Positions 15,292-23,219 of a stretch of 35,233 nucleotides of DNA are shown here, piece after piece. The notes beneath the pieces were generated by a model. The model saw nothing but the letters and a program-made list of their open reading frames with translations. It made no database searches and had not been told where the DNA came from. Source of the stretch: Streptosporangiales bacterium. Its GTDB lineage: Bacteria > Actinomycetota > Actinomycetes > Streptosporangiales > Streptosporangiaceae. Position numbers and translations under genes: made by a program. The stretch is from positions 1-35,233 of the forward strand of contig WHSL01000037.1 of the NCBI GenBank assembly GCA_009380095.1. Reading direction: 5' to 3'. Every line of letters starts with the position of its first letter. Position 1 is the stretch's first letter.

Positions 15292-16329
15292 CGGGTCCTG
15301 CTCGCGGCCGCGGAGAACATCGACAACCCCGCCTCGAGCAGCCTGCTCGCCGACTACTACCCCCCGGTGAACCGGCCCAAGGTGTTCGGCTGGGTGCGCA
15401 TCACGACCTATCTCGGCGGCCTCGGCACCATGGCGGGCGGCGTGCTCGGGCAGGCCCTCGGCTGGCGTTCCGCCTTCATGATCATGGTGGTTCCCGGCAT
15501 CCTCGTCGCGATCGTCGCCTGGTTCCTGCGCGAGCCGCCGCGTGGCCTCCTGGACCGCATCGTCGCGGGCGGCTCCACCGAGCCGGTTCCGATGCCGGCT
15601 TCGGGGCCGTCGGCCAACGGCAAGGCCGGCGGGAAGCCGGCGGGCATGGCGGCGCGGCTGCCGAACCGCCAGTTCTGGCCTCAGCTCAAGGCGGTGCTCC
15701 GCATCCCCACGCTGCTGCTCGTGGGAATCGCGTTGGCCGTCCACACGATCGGTGTGGCCGGTGTGTTCTTCTGGCTGCCCAGCCTGATGGTGCGCAACTT
15801 CGATCAGTCGCTGGCCTCCGCGGCCTCGCTCTCCGGCCTGATCACGGTCGTCGGCGTGGTCGCCGGTACGGCCCTCGGCTCCTTCCTCGGGCCCCGCGCA
15901 CACGCCCGGTTCAAGGGCGGGCTGCTGATGACCGGTGGCGCCGGCATCGCGATCGGCGCCAGTATCCTGTTCCTCTCGCTGCGCATGCCGACCATCGGCG
16001 CGTACACGGCCGTCCTGATGGTCTCCTGCACGCTGATGTCGGTCGCCATCCCGACCTGTACGGCCGCCATCGCCGACACGATCGGCGCGAAGTCGCGCGG
16101 GATCGGGTTCGCCCTGGTGCAGTTCCTGCTCACGCTCGGCACCTCCCTCGGCCCGCTCACCGTGGGGGCGCTGTCCGACAGCACCGGCTCCCTGCTCACC
16201 GCGATCAGCATTCTCGTCACGCCGATGGTGATCGGCGGACTGTGCACGGTGATCCTCGGGCGCAGGTTCTACGACCGCGACGCCGCCCGCGTGATGGCCG
16301 AAGCCCGCGCAGAAACCCCCGACTCCTGA
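15289..16329 (+). pseudogene. Tandem MFS copy lacking the N-terminal helices
   Basis: This copy is closely similar to the intact MFS over its whole length: LAAAENIDNPAS, NRPKVFGWVRITxYLGGLGT and RRFYDRDAARV are shared. It begins at the equivalent of residue 125 of the first copy. The promoter block runs directly into this point, so a stretch equal to 13742-14118 of copy 1 (377 bases) was deleted. A GTG at 15289 formed at the junction is in frame and could start a 346-residue protein, but the first three to four transmembrane helices and the GYLADR loop are gone. A working transporter is unlikely. The divergence from copy 1 shows the duplication is not recent, whereas the clean open frame suggests the deletion may be. 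Confidence 0.8.
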
Positions 16330-16342
16330 TCAAAAAATCCTT

Positions 16343-16365
16343 CCCCCAATTTGTTGATCTTGGGG
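16343..16365. terminator. Bidirectional hairpin, repeated element copy 2
   Basis: CCCCAA and TTGGGG can pair across a 10-base loop between two convergent genes (MFS copy 2 and the ABC ATPase). The segment 16347-16365 is identical over 19 bases to the reverse strand of 6017-6035. Relative to that copy, a few bases of one arm are missing, which shortens the stem. Confidence 0.6.
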
Positions 16366-16962
16366 TTAGAGGACGTCGGCGAGGAATTGTTGGAGGCGGG
16401 GGCTTTGGGGGTCGCCGAAGATCTGGGTGGGCGGGCCGGTTTCGACGGCGACGCCGCGGTCGAGGAAGACCACGGTGTCGGCGGCCTCTCGGGCGAAGCC
16501 CATCTCGTGGGTGACGACGATCATCGTCATGCCTTCGCGGGAGAGGTCGGCCATCAGGCTCAGGACGCCCTTGACCAGCTCGGGGTCGAGTGCGGAGGTG
16601 ACCTCGTCGAAGAGCATCGCCTGGGGGCCCATGGCCAGCGCGCGGGCGATGGCGGCGCGTTGCTGCTGGCCGCCGGAGAGGTGACCGGGCCGGGAGTCCG
16701 CCTTGGCTCGCAGCCCCACGAGGTCGAGCTGGCGCAGCGCCTCCTCGTGGGCCGCGTCCGGCTCGAGCAGGCGGTTGACCGTACGCAGGAACGTCGACTT
16801 CCCTGACCCGGACGGCCCGATCAGGCAGGCGGTCTGCGCCCGCCCCACCTCGAGGTCGACACCCCGCAGTACGTGGTTGCGGCCGAACGACAGGTGGATG
16901 CCCTGGGCGTTGATCCCCGCGGCGTCGAACCGCTCGTCCTGCCGGGCACCGTCCGCGTTCAT
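16366..16962 (-). pseudogene. Polar amino-acid ABC transporter ATPase with in-frame internal deletion
   Basis: The frame encodes 198 residues, against about 250 for PAAT-family ATPases. Walker A is intact (GPSGSGKST, 49-57), as are the signature LSGGQQQR (95-102), Walker B (MLFDEVTSALDP, 116-127) and the H-loop (VVTHEMGFA). Only about 38 residues separate Walker A from the signature, where about 95-100 are normal. The sequence passes from RTVNRLLEPDA straight to AHEEALRQLDLVGL. The beta-subdomain and Q-loop (the MVFQxFNLFPH region) are missing. Without the Q-loop, coupling to the permease should fail. The deletion is in frame, so a product may still be made. It overlaps the permease stop by ATGA. 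Confidence 0.8.
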
Positions 16963-17745
16963 CGGGCACCTCCCGGGGTGGGCAGCGGCTCCGCGCCAGC
17001 GAGCTCGACCCCGTCGTCGTCATCCGGCCCGCCGGCGGCGCGGCGGCCCTGCCGCAGCCGCCGGTCGATGAAGTTCACGAAGTGCGTCAGCGGGATCGTG
17101 AGGATCAGGTAGAAGAGCCCGGCGAGCACCAGCGCCGACTGGTTGCCGGTGTTGACCGCCGCGTCCTGCCCGATCCGGAACAGCTCCCGCTGCCCGGCCA
17201 GCAGGCCCAGGAAGTACACCAGGCTGGATTCCTTGATCAGCGCGATGATCTGGTTCACCCAGGCCGGCAGCACCCGCCGTACGCCCCTGCGGGATGATCA
17301 CCAGCCGCATCGCGGCCGCGTACGAGAAGCCCAGCGCGCGGGAGGCCTCCATCTGCCCGGCCTCCACGCTCTGGATGCCGGACCGGAAGATCTCCCCCAT
17401 GTACGCGGTGGCGATCAGGGCCAGCGCCAGGATGCCCAGCGGGTACGGGTTCGGCCCCCAGATCTGCAGCCCGATCGGCGCCAGACCCACGCCGATCAGC
17501 AGGATCGTGACCACTGCGGGAAGGCCGCGGAAGATGTCCGTGAAGACCCGGGCCGGCCAGCGCAGCCAGCGCGTCCGGGAGATCCCCGCGACCGCGAGCA
17601 GCATCCCCAGGACGGTCCCGATGAGGGCCGAGCTGATCGACAGCAGCAGCGTGTTGGGCAGCCCGACCTGGAGCATCTCGGGCAGCGCCTCGCGCATGGA
17701 CTGCCAGTTGAAGAACGTCTCCCACAGCGTTCTCAACTCGTCCAA
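16959..17745 (-). pseudogene. Polar amino-acid ABC transporter permease, single-base frameshift
   Basis: From 17745 the frame encodes a HisM/GlnP-type permease: LPEMLQVGLPNTLLLSISSALIGTVLGMLLAVAGIS, then DIFRGLPAVVTILLIGVG, then AYMGEIFRSGIQSVEAGQMEASRALG and MRLVIIPQG. After IIPQG the frame breaks. Removing one base (around 17281-17288, in a CAGGGGC context) restores VRRVLPAWVNQIIALIKESSLVYFLGLLAGQREL to the natural end at 16959. The EAA loop itself (EAGQMEASRALGFSYAAAMRLVIIPQG) is conserved up to the break. Either the gene is a frameshift pseudogene or this is a sequencing error. Decay of both neighbours in the same operon favours a real mutation. Confidence 0.8.
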
Positions 17746-17798
17746 CTCGGCCCCCTCGGGTCCGTCGCGTACGTGGGGTGCGTCGCGTCAGCGGCGGT

Positions 17799-18260
17799 TC
17801 AGGACGCGGGCGTCTCCGACGCCGTGGGCGAGGCCTTGACCGGCGGGTAGTCGAGGTTGCCGCTGCCCGGCTCGAACGCCTCCGGCACCTCGCGGCCGGG
17901 GAAGTACTTCTCCTGCAGCTTCGTCCAGGTGCCGTCCTCGATCACCTGGTCGAGGCCCTTGTTCAGCGCCTTGAGCAGGTCCGGGTTGTCCTTCGCCACG
18001 GCGAACGCCATCGGCTCCGGGCTGAGCCGCTTGGCCACCAGCTTCACCTTGCCACCGCTGTCCTTGGCGGTGGACTCGCCGATCTCGGCCGGGGAGATCC
18101 AGGCCTGCGAGGTCCCGGTCTTGAGCTGGTTGAGCGCGCCGTTGTAGTCGGGCACCCGTACGGGGTTGAGGCCCTGCTTGGTGGCGTAGTCGTCCTGCAC
18201 GGTGCCCTGGACGACCACGACGCGCTTGCCCTTGAGCTGCCCGCGTACGACGCGTGGCGG
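17799..18260 (-). pseudogene. Amino-acid ABC transporter substrate-binding protein, N-terminus lost
   Basis: The frame contains the C-terminal lobe of an SBP_bac_3 protein. It reads QLKGKRVVVVQGTVQDDYATKQG, ALNQLKTGTSQAWISPAEIGES and MAFAVAKDNPDLLKALNKGLDQVIEDGTWTKLQEKYFPG, ending with a Thr/Ser/Pro-rich tail. Family proteins begin with a lipoprotein signal and about 120 residues before the QLKGKRV segment. Here that part is absent: upstream of about 18260 the frame holds unrelated residues to 18299. The solute pocket is formed by both lobes, so no function is expected. It heads the decayed operon (binding protein, permease, ATPase) and lies just downstream of the Cys leader peptide. Confidence 0.85.
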
Positions 18261-18332
18261 CATGGGATTCGAGGCTAAATCAGGACCCGGCGGAGGCACC
18301 TGTCGTCACACTCGGCGGGCAGGGCGGCGGGG

Positions 18333-18395
18333 TCACGCGCCCGGGCGACAACTCATGGTCGTGACGCGGAGCAGGTCGATATGCCTGCGCGTCAC
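18333..18395 (-). CDS. Cysteine-containing leader peptide (sulfur-responsive attenuator type)
   Basis: A 20-codon frame from GTG 18395 to TGA 18333 encodes MTRRHIDLLRVTTMSCRPGA. The RRHxDLLRV core followed by a cysteine is the hallmark of small actinobacterial leader peptides found before sulfur-assimilation and cyst(e)ine-transport genes, where ribosome stalling at the Cys codon is thought to sense cysteine supply. It lies about 70 bases upstream of the broken substrate-binding protein on the same strand, so the lost transporter was probably for cystine or another sulfur amino acid. The space needed for an attenuator hairpin between leader and gene seems to have been lost in the same deletion. 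No strong ribosome site precedes the GTG. Confidence 0.65.
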   Translation of the reverse strand: MTRRHIDLLRVTTMSCRPGA

Positions 18396-18656
18396 GAGAA
18401 GTCGGCCATGGACAGCAAGTCTGCCCAGCGCACCGAGCTGAGGCAAAACGGGAACAACCGGCCCAGCCACGGCCGAAGCGTCCAAACGCCGCCGCATCAG
18501 GCCATTCCCGAACCGCACGGGCCGGCCGGGAGAGCGATATCACACACCGTAGTGGCCCGCCGCGCGGTCGTACGGACGGCGAACGGCCCGTTTCACCACA
18601 CGGACGCCACACGCCCGAAGTGGCCGCACCGGTGTCGGCCGGGTTAGCGTGATGGC
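18396..18656. other. Intergenic region without recognised gene
   Basis: This region holds the upstream part of the minus-strand leader peptide and the start region of the plus-strand gene at 18657. Open frames here have no ribosome sites and no recognisable domains. A TAGCGT hexamer at 18645-18650 ends 6 bases before the GTG at 18657, which fits a leaderless promoter. Confidence 0.4.
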
Positions 18657-21002
18657 GTGCGCATCGCGGTGCTGGGCGGCGGGCCGGGCGGGTTGTATCT
18701 CGCCGCGCTGGCCAGGCAGCTGAATCGGGATCACGAGGTCACCGTCTGGGAGCGCAACGCGCCCGACGACACGTTCGGCTTCGGCGTCGTGCTGTCGGAC
18801 GAGACGCTCGGCGGCATCGAGCACGCGGACACCGCGATCTTCGCGGCGATGAGCCGGGAGTTCGCCCGCTGGGACGACATCGACGTGCACTACAAGGGCA
18901 CGGTCATCACGTCCGGCGGGCACGGCTTCGCGGCGATGAGCCGGCGGCGGCTGCTCGGCATCCTGCAGGAGCGGTGCGCGGCGCTCGGGGTGGACCTGCG
19001 GTTCCGTACGGAGGCGCCGGACGTCACGGCCCTGTCGGCGGAGTACGACCTGGTGGTGGCCGCGGACGGGGCGAACTCGGCGACCCGTACCCGCTACGCG
19101 GAGGTGTTCCGGCCCGACCTGGAGCGGCGGCGGTGCCGCTACATCTGGCTCGGCACCGACCGGGTGTTCGAGGCGTTCACGTTCGAGGTGCTGGACACTT
19201 CGTACGGGATCATGCAGGTGCACGCGTACCCGTACAGCCGCGAGGCCAGCACGTTCATCCTGGAGATGCACGAGGATGTCTGGCACCGCGCGGGGTTCCG
19301 GGCTCCGCAGGGCCTGCCGCCCGGCGCCAACGACACGGTCTCCATCGAGCGGATCAAGGAGCTGTGCGCGGACCTGCTGGACGGCCACGCGGTGCTCGGC
19401 AACAACTCCAAGTGGATCGACTTCACCACCGTGCGCTGCGCGACCTGGCGGCACGGGAACGTCGTGCTGCTCGGCGACGCCGCGCACACCGCGCACTTCT
19501 CCATCGGCTCCGGCACCAAGCTGGCCATGGAGGACGCGCTCGCCCTGGTGGCCTGCCTGCACGAGCACCCCGACGTGCCCGCGGCGCTGGCGGCGTACGA
19601 GGCGGAGCGGATGCCGGTGGTGGCCTCCACCCAGCGCGCGGCGCAGGCCAGCCTGGAGTGGTTCGAGAACCTGGGGCAGTACACCGGGCAGGAGCCGGAG
19701 CAGTTCGCGTTCAACATCCTCACCCGCAGCCGCCGGGTCACGTATGACAATCTGCGGCTGCGCGACCCGGAGTTCGCCGCCCGGATGGACGCGTGGTTCG
19801 CGTCCGCGCAGGACCCGCCCGCCGAGGTACGGCCGCCGATGTTCCAGCCGTTCCGGCTCGGCGGGCTGGAGCTGGTCAACCGGGTGATCGTGTCGCCGAT
19901 GGACATGTACTCGGCAGTGGACGGGGTGCCCGGCGACTTCCACCTCGTGCACCTGGGGAGCAAGGCGCTGGGCGGGGCGGGCCTGGTGATGACCGAGATG
20001 GTGTGCGTCTCCCAGGAGGGGCGGATCACGCCGGGCTGCGCGGGGCTCTACACGGACGAGCAGGAGGCGGCCTGGCGCCGGGTCGTCGACTTCGTGCACG
20101 CGAACGGGCCGGCGAAGATCGGGCTGCAGCTCGGGCATTCGGGGCGTAAGGGCTCAACGCGGCTCATGTGGGAGGGGATCGACCGGCCGCTGCTCTCGGG
20201 GAACTGGGAGGTCTGTGCGCCGTCGCCGCTCCCGTACGGGCCGGAGAACCAGGTGCCGCGGGAGCTGACCGTCGCCGATCTGGCCGAGATCCGGGAGGAC
20301 TTCACGGCCGCCGCGCGGCGGGCCGTACGGGCCGGCTTCGACCTGCTCGAGCTGCACTGCGCGCACGGGTACCTGTTGTCGTCCTTCCTGTCCCCGCTGA
20401 CCAATCGGCGCACCGACGCGTACGGCGGCGATCTCGAGGGGCGGCTGCGGTTTCCGCTGGAGGTGTTCGACGCCGTACGGGACGTCTGGCCGGGGCCGCT
20501 CAGCGTGCGGATCTCGGCCACCGACTGGTGCCCGGGCGGCGTGGACGTCACCGAGTCCGTGGAGATCGCGCGAGCCTTCGCCGAGCACGGCGCCGCGGCC
20601 GTGGACGTCTCCACCGGTCAGGTCGTGAGCGAGGAGCGGCCGGCGTTCGGCCGGAGCTACCAGACGCCGTACGCGGACCGCATCCGCAACGAGATCGGCC
20701 TCAAGTACGGGGTCGCGGTGATCGCGGTGGGGGCCATCTCCTCCTACGACGACGTCAACTCGATCCTGCTCGCGGGGCGGGCGGACCTGTGCGCGCTGGC
20801 CCGTACGCACCTGTACGACCCGCAGTGGACCCTGCACGCGGCGGCCGACCAGGGCTACGCCGGGCCCGGGGCGGAATGGCCGCTCCCGTTCGCCGCCGGC
20901 TCCCGTCCGCCCGCCACCGGCCGTACCGACGGCCCCCGTCCGCGCCTTCAACTCGTCCGTGAGGGCGACCCCGGGACGCGGCACGAGCGCTGGCGTCCGT
21001 AA
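18657..21002 (+). CDS. Bifunctional FAD monooxygenase / OYE-type reductase (2-aminobenzoyl-CoA monooxygenase/reductase or salicylyl-CoA 5-hydroxylase type)
   Basis: The 781-residue protein starts at GTG 18657. Residues 1-385 form a PHBH-like FAD monooxygenase: GGGPGGLY (7-14), the DG motif LVVAADGANSATR (132-144), and the GD motif VVLLGDAAHTAHFSIGSGTKLAMEDA (269-294). Residues 395-745 form an old-yellow-enzyme TIM barrel: FRLGGLELVNRVIVSPMDMYSA, LQLGHSGRKGS, and LELHCAHGYLLSSFLSPLTNRRTDAYGG. This fusion is known from the anaerobe/aerobe-hybrid 2-aminobenzoyl-CoA pathway, which hydroxylates then reduces the CoA-bound ring, and from actinobacterial salicylyl-CoA 5-hydroxylases. An aryl-CoA ligase gene nearby (21358) could make its substrate. 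I cannot decide between anthraniloyl- and salicylyl-CoA from sequence alone. There is no obvious ribosome site, so translation may be leaderless. Confidence 0.88.
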   Translation: MRIAVLGGGPGGLYLAALARQLNRDHEVTVWERNAPDDTFGFGVVLSDETLGGIEHADTAIFAAMSREFARWDDIDVHYKGTVITSGGHGFAAMSRRRLLGILQERCAALGVDLRFRTEAPDVTALSAEYDLVVAADGANSATRTRYAEVFRPDLERRRCRYIWLGTDRVFEAFTFEVLDTSYGIMQVHAYPYSREASTFILEMHEDVWHRAGFRAPQGLPPGANDTVSIERIKELCADLLDGHAVLGNNSKWIDFTTVRCATWRHGNVVLLGDAAHTAHFSIGSGTKLAMEDALALVACLHEHPDVPAALAAYEAERMPVVASTQRAAQASLEWFENLGQYTGQEPEQFAFNILTRSRRVTYDNLRLRDPEFAARMDAWFASAQDPPAEVRPPMFQPFRLGGLELVNRVIVSPMDMYSAVDGVPGDFHLVHLGSKALGGAGLVMTEMVCVSQEGRITPGCAGLYTDEQEAAWRRVVDFVHANGPAKIGLQLGHSGRKGSTRLMWEGIDRPLLSGNWEVCAPSPLPYGPENQVPRELTVADLAEIREDFTAAARRAVRAGFDLLELHCAHGYLLSSFLSPLTNRRTDAYGGDLEGRLRFPLEVFDAVRDVWPGPLSVRISATDWCPGGVDVTESVEIARAFAEHGAAAVDVSTGQVVSEERPAFGRSYQTPYADRIRNEIGLKYGVAVIAVGAISSYDDVNSILLAGRADLCALARTHLYDPQWTLHAAADQGYAGPGAEWPLPFAAGSRPPATGRTDGPRPRLQLVREGDPGTRHERWRP

Positions 21003-21013
21003 GCCCCGCGCGG

Positions 21014-21270
21014 TCAGGGGATGAGGAGGGTCTTGGCGGTGACGGTGCGGCTCTCGATCGCCTCGTGCGCCTTGGCGGCGTCGGCGAGCGGGTAGGTCTG
21101 GCCGATCACGGGACGGAGACGGCCCGCCGCGGCCTCCGCCAGGGCTCGGACCAGGAGGTCGCGGCCTCGACGCCGATCACGACCTGCCCCGGCCCGGCGA
21201 CCGGGTCCGGCAGCTCGACCGCTACCAGCTCCTCCGGCCCGCCGAACCGCTCCACGCGCATCGCCCGCAT
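21014..21270 (-). pseudogene. Zinc-type/quinone oxidoreductase remnant (both ends kept)
   Basis: ATG 21270, behind a strong GGAGGGGGAG, opens MRAMRVERFGGPEELVAVE and DPVAGPGQVVIGVEA, the N-terminus of a quinone oxidoreductase (MDR family, about 320 residues). Near 21164 it passes, with a frame change, straight into the family's C-terminus (LAEAAAGRLRPVIGQTYPLADAAKAHEAIESRTVTAKTLLIP), stopping at 21014. About 240 central residues, including the NADPH-binding domain, are missing. This is a very clear case of an internal deletion that left both ends. It sits between the bifunctional monooxygenase and the CoA ligase. Confidence 0.85.
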
Positions 21271-21357
21271 GGCTCCCCCTCCACCTCACGGCACGGACCG
21301 TCCGCGCCGTACGGGCAAGCCTGCGACCTCGACCAAGGTTGAGGTCAACCCGCCGGC

Positions 21358-22977
21358 TCAGGACTCTCCGGCGGCACGCTTACGGAGGAGGTAGCGCTGG
21401 ATCTTGCCGGTGTTGGTCTTGGGGAGCTCGTCGAGGAACTCGACGCGGCGCGGGTACTTGTACGGCGCGATCGTCTTCTTCGCGAACTCCTGCAGCTCGG
21501 CCGCCTTCACCGCGTCGCCGAAGGCCCCGTCGCGCAGCACCACGTACGCCCCCACGACCGTGCCCCGCTCCGCGTCCGGTACCCCCACGACCGCGGCCTC
21601 CACCACGTCGGCGTGGCCGAGCAGCGCCTGCTCGACCTCGGGCCCGGCGATGTTGTAGCCGGAGGAGATGATCATGTCGTCGCTGCGGGCCTGGTACCAG
21701 AAGTAGCCGTCGGCGTCCCGGATGTAGGTGTCACCGGTGATGTTCCAGCCGTCGACCACGTACGTACGCTGCCGCGTGTCGGACAGGTACCGGCACCCGG
21801 TCGGCCCCTTCACGGCGAGCCGCCCGGCCATGCCGTCGGGCATCCGCCGTCCCTGGGCGTCGAGGATCACGGCCTGGTAGCCGGGCACCGGCCGGCCTGT
21901 GGACCCGGGCCTGATGGCGTCGTCCGCGGAGGCGATGAACACGTGCAGCATCTCGGTCGACCCGATGCCATCGATGATCTTGATGCCGGTCCGGTCGTAG
22001 AAGTCCTGCCACACCGTCGCGGGCAGGTGCTCCCCGGCCGAGATACACCGCCGCAGCCCGCTCAGCTGCTTCGCCTTGCCCATCGCGAGCATCGCGCGGT
22101 ACGCGGTCGGCGCCGTGGACAGCACCGTCGCGCCGTGCTCGGCGATCGCGTCGGCCAACTCGGCCGCGGCCGGCCGCTCCAGCAGCAGTGCGGACGCGCC
22201 CACCCGCAGCGGGAACACCACCACCGCGCCGAGCCCGAACGTGAACCCCACCGGCGGGGAACCGGTGAACACGTCGTCCGGCTCGGGCTTGATCACGTAC
22301 TTGGAGAACGTGTCGGCGATGGCCAGGATGTCGCGGTGGAAGTGCATGGTGGCCTTGGGGCGGCCGGTGGTGCCGGAGGTCGGCGCGAGCATCGCCACGT
22401 CGTCGCCCGCCGTGTCCACCGCGCTGAAGGCGTCGTCCTTGCCGGCGCAGCGCGCGTCGAGGTCGTGCTCGCCCGTCCCGCCGTAGCCCACCACCGGGAG
22501 CCCGGGCAGCGCCTCGTCGAGCTCCGCGAGGAAGCGGTGGTCGCAGACGGCGAGGTCCGGGCGGGTGATGCCGGCCAGCGCGGCGATCTCCGAGGCGCGC
22601 AGCAGCGCCATCGTGGTGACCGCGACGCCGCCGGCCTTGAGCACGGCGAGCCAGGCCACCACGAGCCACGGGTTGTTCGGGCCGCGCAGCAGCACCCGGT
22701 TCCCCGGTACCAGGCCCATGTCCTCCACGAGCAGCCGGGCGAGCCGGTTCGCCTTGCCCTGCACCTCGCCGTACGTCCAGGTCGCCTCGGGGGAGCGCAG
22801 GCAGGGACGGTCCGCGCCGAGACGCGCGATGGTGCCGTCGAGCAGCTCCGCCGCGGCGTTGAGCCGTTCGGGATAGTCGAGCTCCTCCAGATCGAACCGC
22901 AGCTCCGGCCACAGCTCCTGATCGGGCAGGTGATCCCGGCAGAACGTGTCGATGTGCGCTGAACGTGTAAGCCGCAT
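21358..22977 (-). CDS. Aryl-CoA ligase, 2-aminobenzoate/benzoate-CoA ligase type
   Basis: The 539-residue ANL-family enzyme starts at ATG 22977 with GGGAG upstream; the frame extends to 23022 without support. Motifs: P-loop MLAPTSGTTGRPKATMH (about 196-212), GFTFGLGAVVVFPLRVGAS, the A5 motif IIDGIGSTEMLHVFI, the hinge GYFWYQARSDDMIISSGYNIAGPEVE, and the adenylation lysine K525 in PKTNTGKIQRYLL. The HVFIAS after GSTEM and the whole layout match benzoate- and 2-aminobenzoate-CoA ligases, which activate aromatic acids with ATP and CoA. The nearby fused monooxygenase/OYE enzyme suggests 2-aminobenzoate (anthranilate) or a hydroxybenzoate as substrate. A 26-base palindrome lies about 60 bases upstream of the start and is a likely operator. 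Confidence 0.9.
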   Translation of the reverse strand: MRLTRSAHIDTFCRDHLPDQELWPELRFDLEELDYPERLNAAAELLDGTIARLGADRPCLRSPEATWTYGEVQGKANRLARLLVEDMGLVPGNRVLLRGPNNPWLVVAWLAVLKAGGVAVTTMALLRASEIAALAGITRPDLAVCDHRFLAELDEALPGLPVVGYGGTGEHDLDARCAGKDDAFSAVDTAGDDVAMLAPTSGTTGRPKATMHFHRDILAIADTFSKYVIKPEPDDVFTGSPPVGFTFGLGAVVVFPLRVGASALLLERPAAAELADAIAEHGATVLSTAPTAYRAMLAMGKAKQLSGLRRCISAGEHLPATVWQDFYDRTGIKIIDGIGSTEMLHVFIASADDAIRPGSTGRPVPGYQAVILDAQGRRMPDGMAGRLAVKGPTGCRYLSDTRQRTYVVDGWNITGDTYIRDADGYFWYQARSDDMIISSGYNIAGPEVEQALLGHADVVEAAVVGVPDAERGTVVGAYVVLRDGAFGDAVKAAELQEFAKKTIAPYKYPRRVEFLDELPKTNTGKIQRYLLRKRAAGES

Positions 22978-23037
22978 CGCCGGCACTCCCTTGTGGGGCG
23001 TAACGCGAGATTCCCGAACCAACTCGGTGATCTAAGT

Positions 23038-23063
23038 ATTGACGGGTCATACCCCCCGTCAAT
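23038..23063. promoter_or_regulatory. 26-base palindrome upstream of the CoA ligase
   Basis: ATTGACGGG (23038-23046) and CCCGTCAAT (23055-23063) are perfect 9-base inverted arms around 8 bases. It lies 61 bases upstream of the ligase start, where a TetR-type repressor site would be expected. The TTGAC/GTCAA core also resembles promoter -35 elements on both strands. No regulator gene is adjacent. A hairpin role is possible but less likely at a 5' position. Confidence 0.55.
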
Positions 23064-23215
23064 GCCCACACCCCACCCAAAAGATCGCCAACCCGCCCTC
23101 CCCCACTACCCGCACCCACCGCCCCGGCGCCCGCCCCGGTCACCCCACCACCCCCACCCCACCGGCCACCCGCCCAGTCAGGCCGCCCCGCCCCGGCCCC
23201 CCGGGGGCGTTAGGG
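23064..23215. other. Extremely C-rich, G-poor non-coding stretch
   Basis: About 150 bases of the plus strand are dominated by CCCC/CACC/CCAC runs. The minus strand therefore carries many G3-G5 runs a few bases apart, a pattern capable of forming G-quadruplexes. No gene was recognised in it. It separates the ligase operator from the Rpn-like remnant. Confidence 0.5.
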
Positions 23216-23219
23216 GGCG

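Noticed and set aside
18381-18647. An 88-codon plus-strand frame in the leader region
   Set aside because: Composition is low in hydrophobic residues, no ribosome site or domain is present, and it overlaps the minus-strand leader peptide.
18540-20138. A 532-codon minus-strand frame
   Set aside because: It is the shadow of the 781-residue monooxygenase gene; its composition is Arg/His/Pro-rich with no domain.
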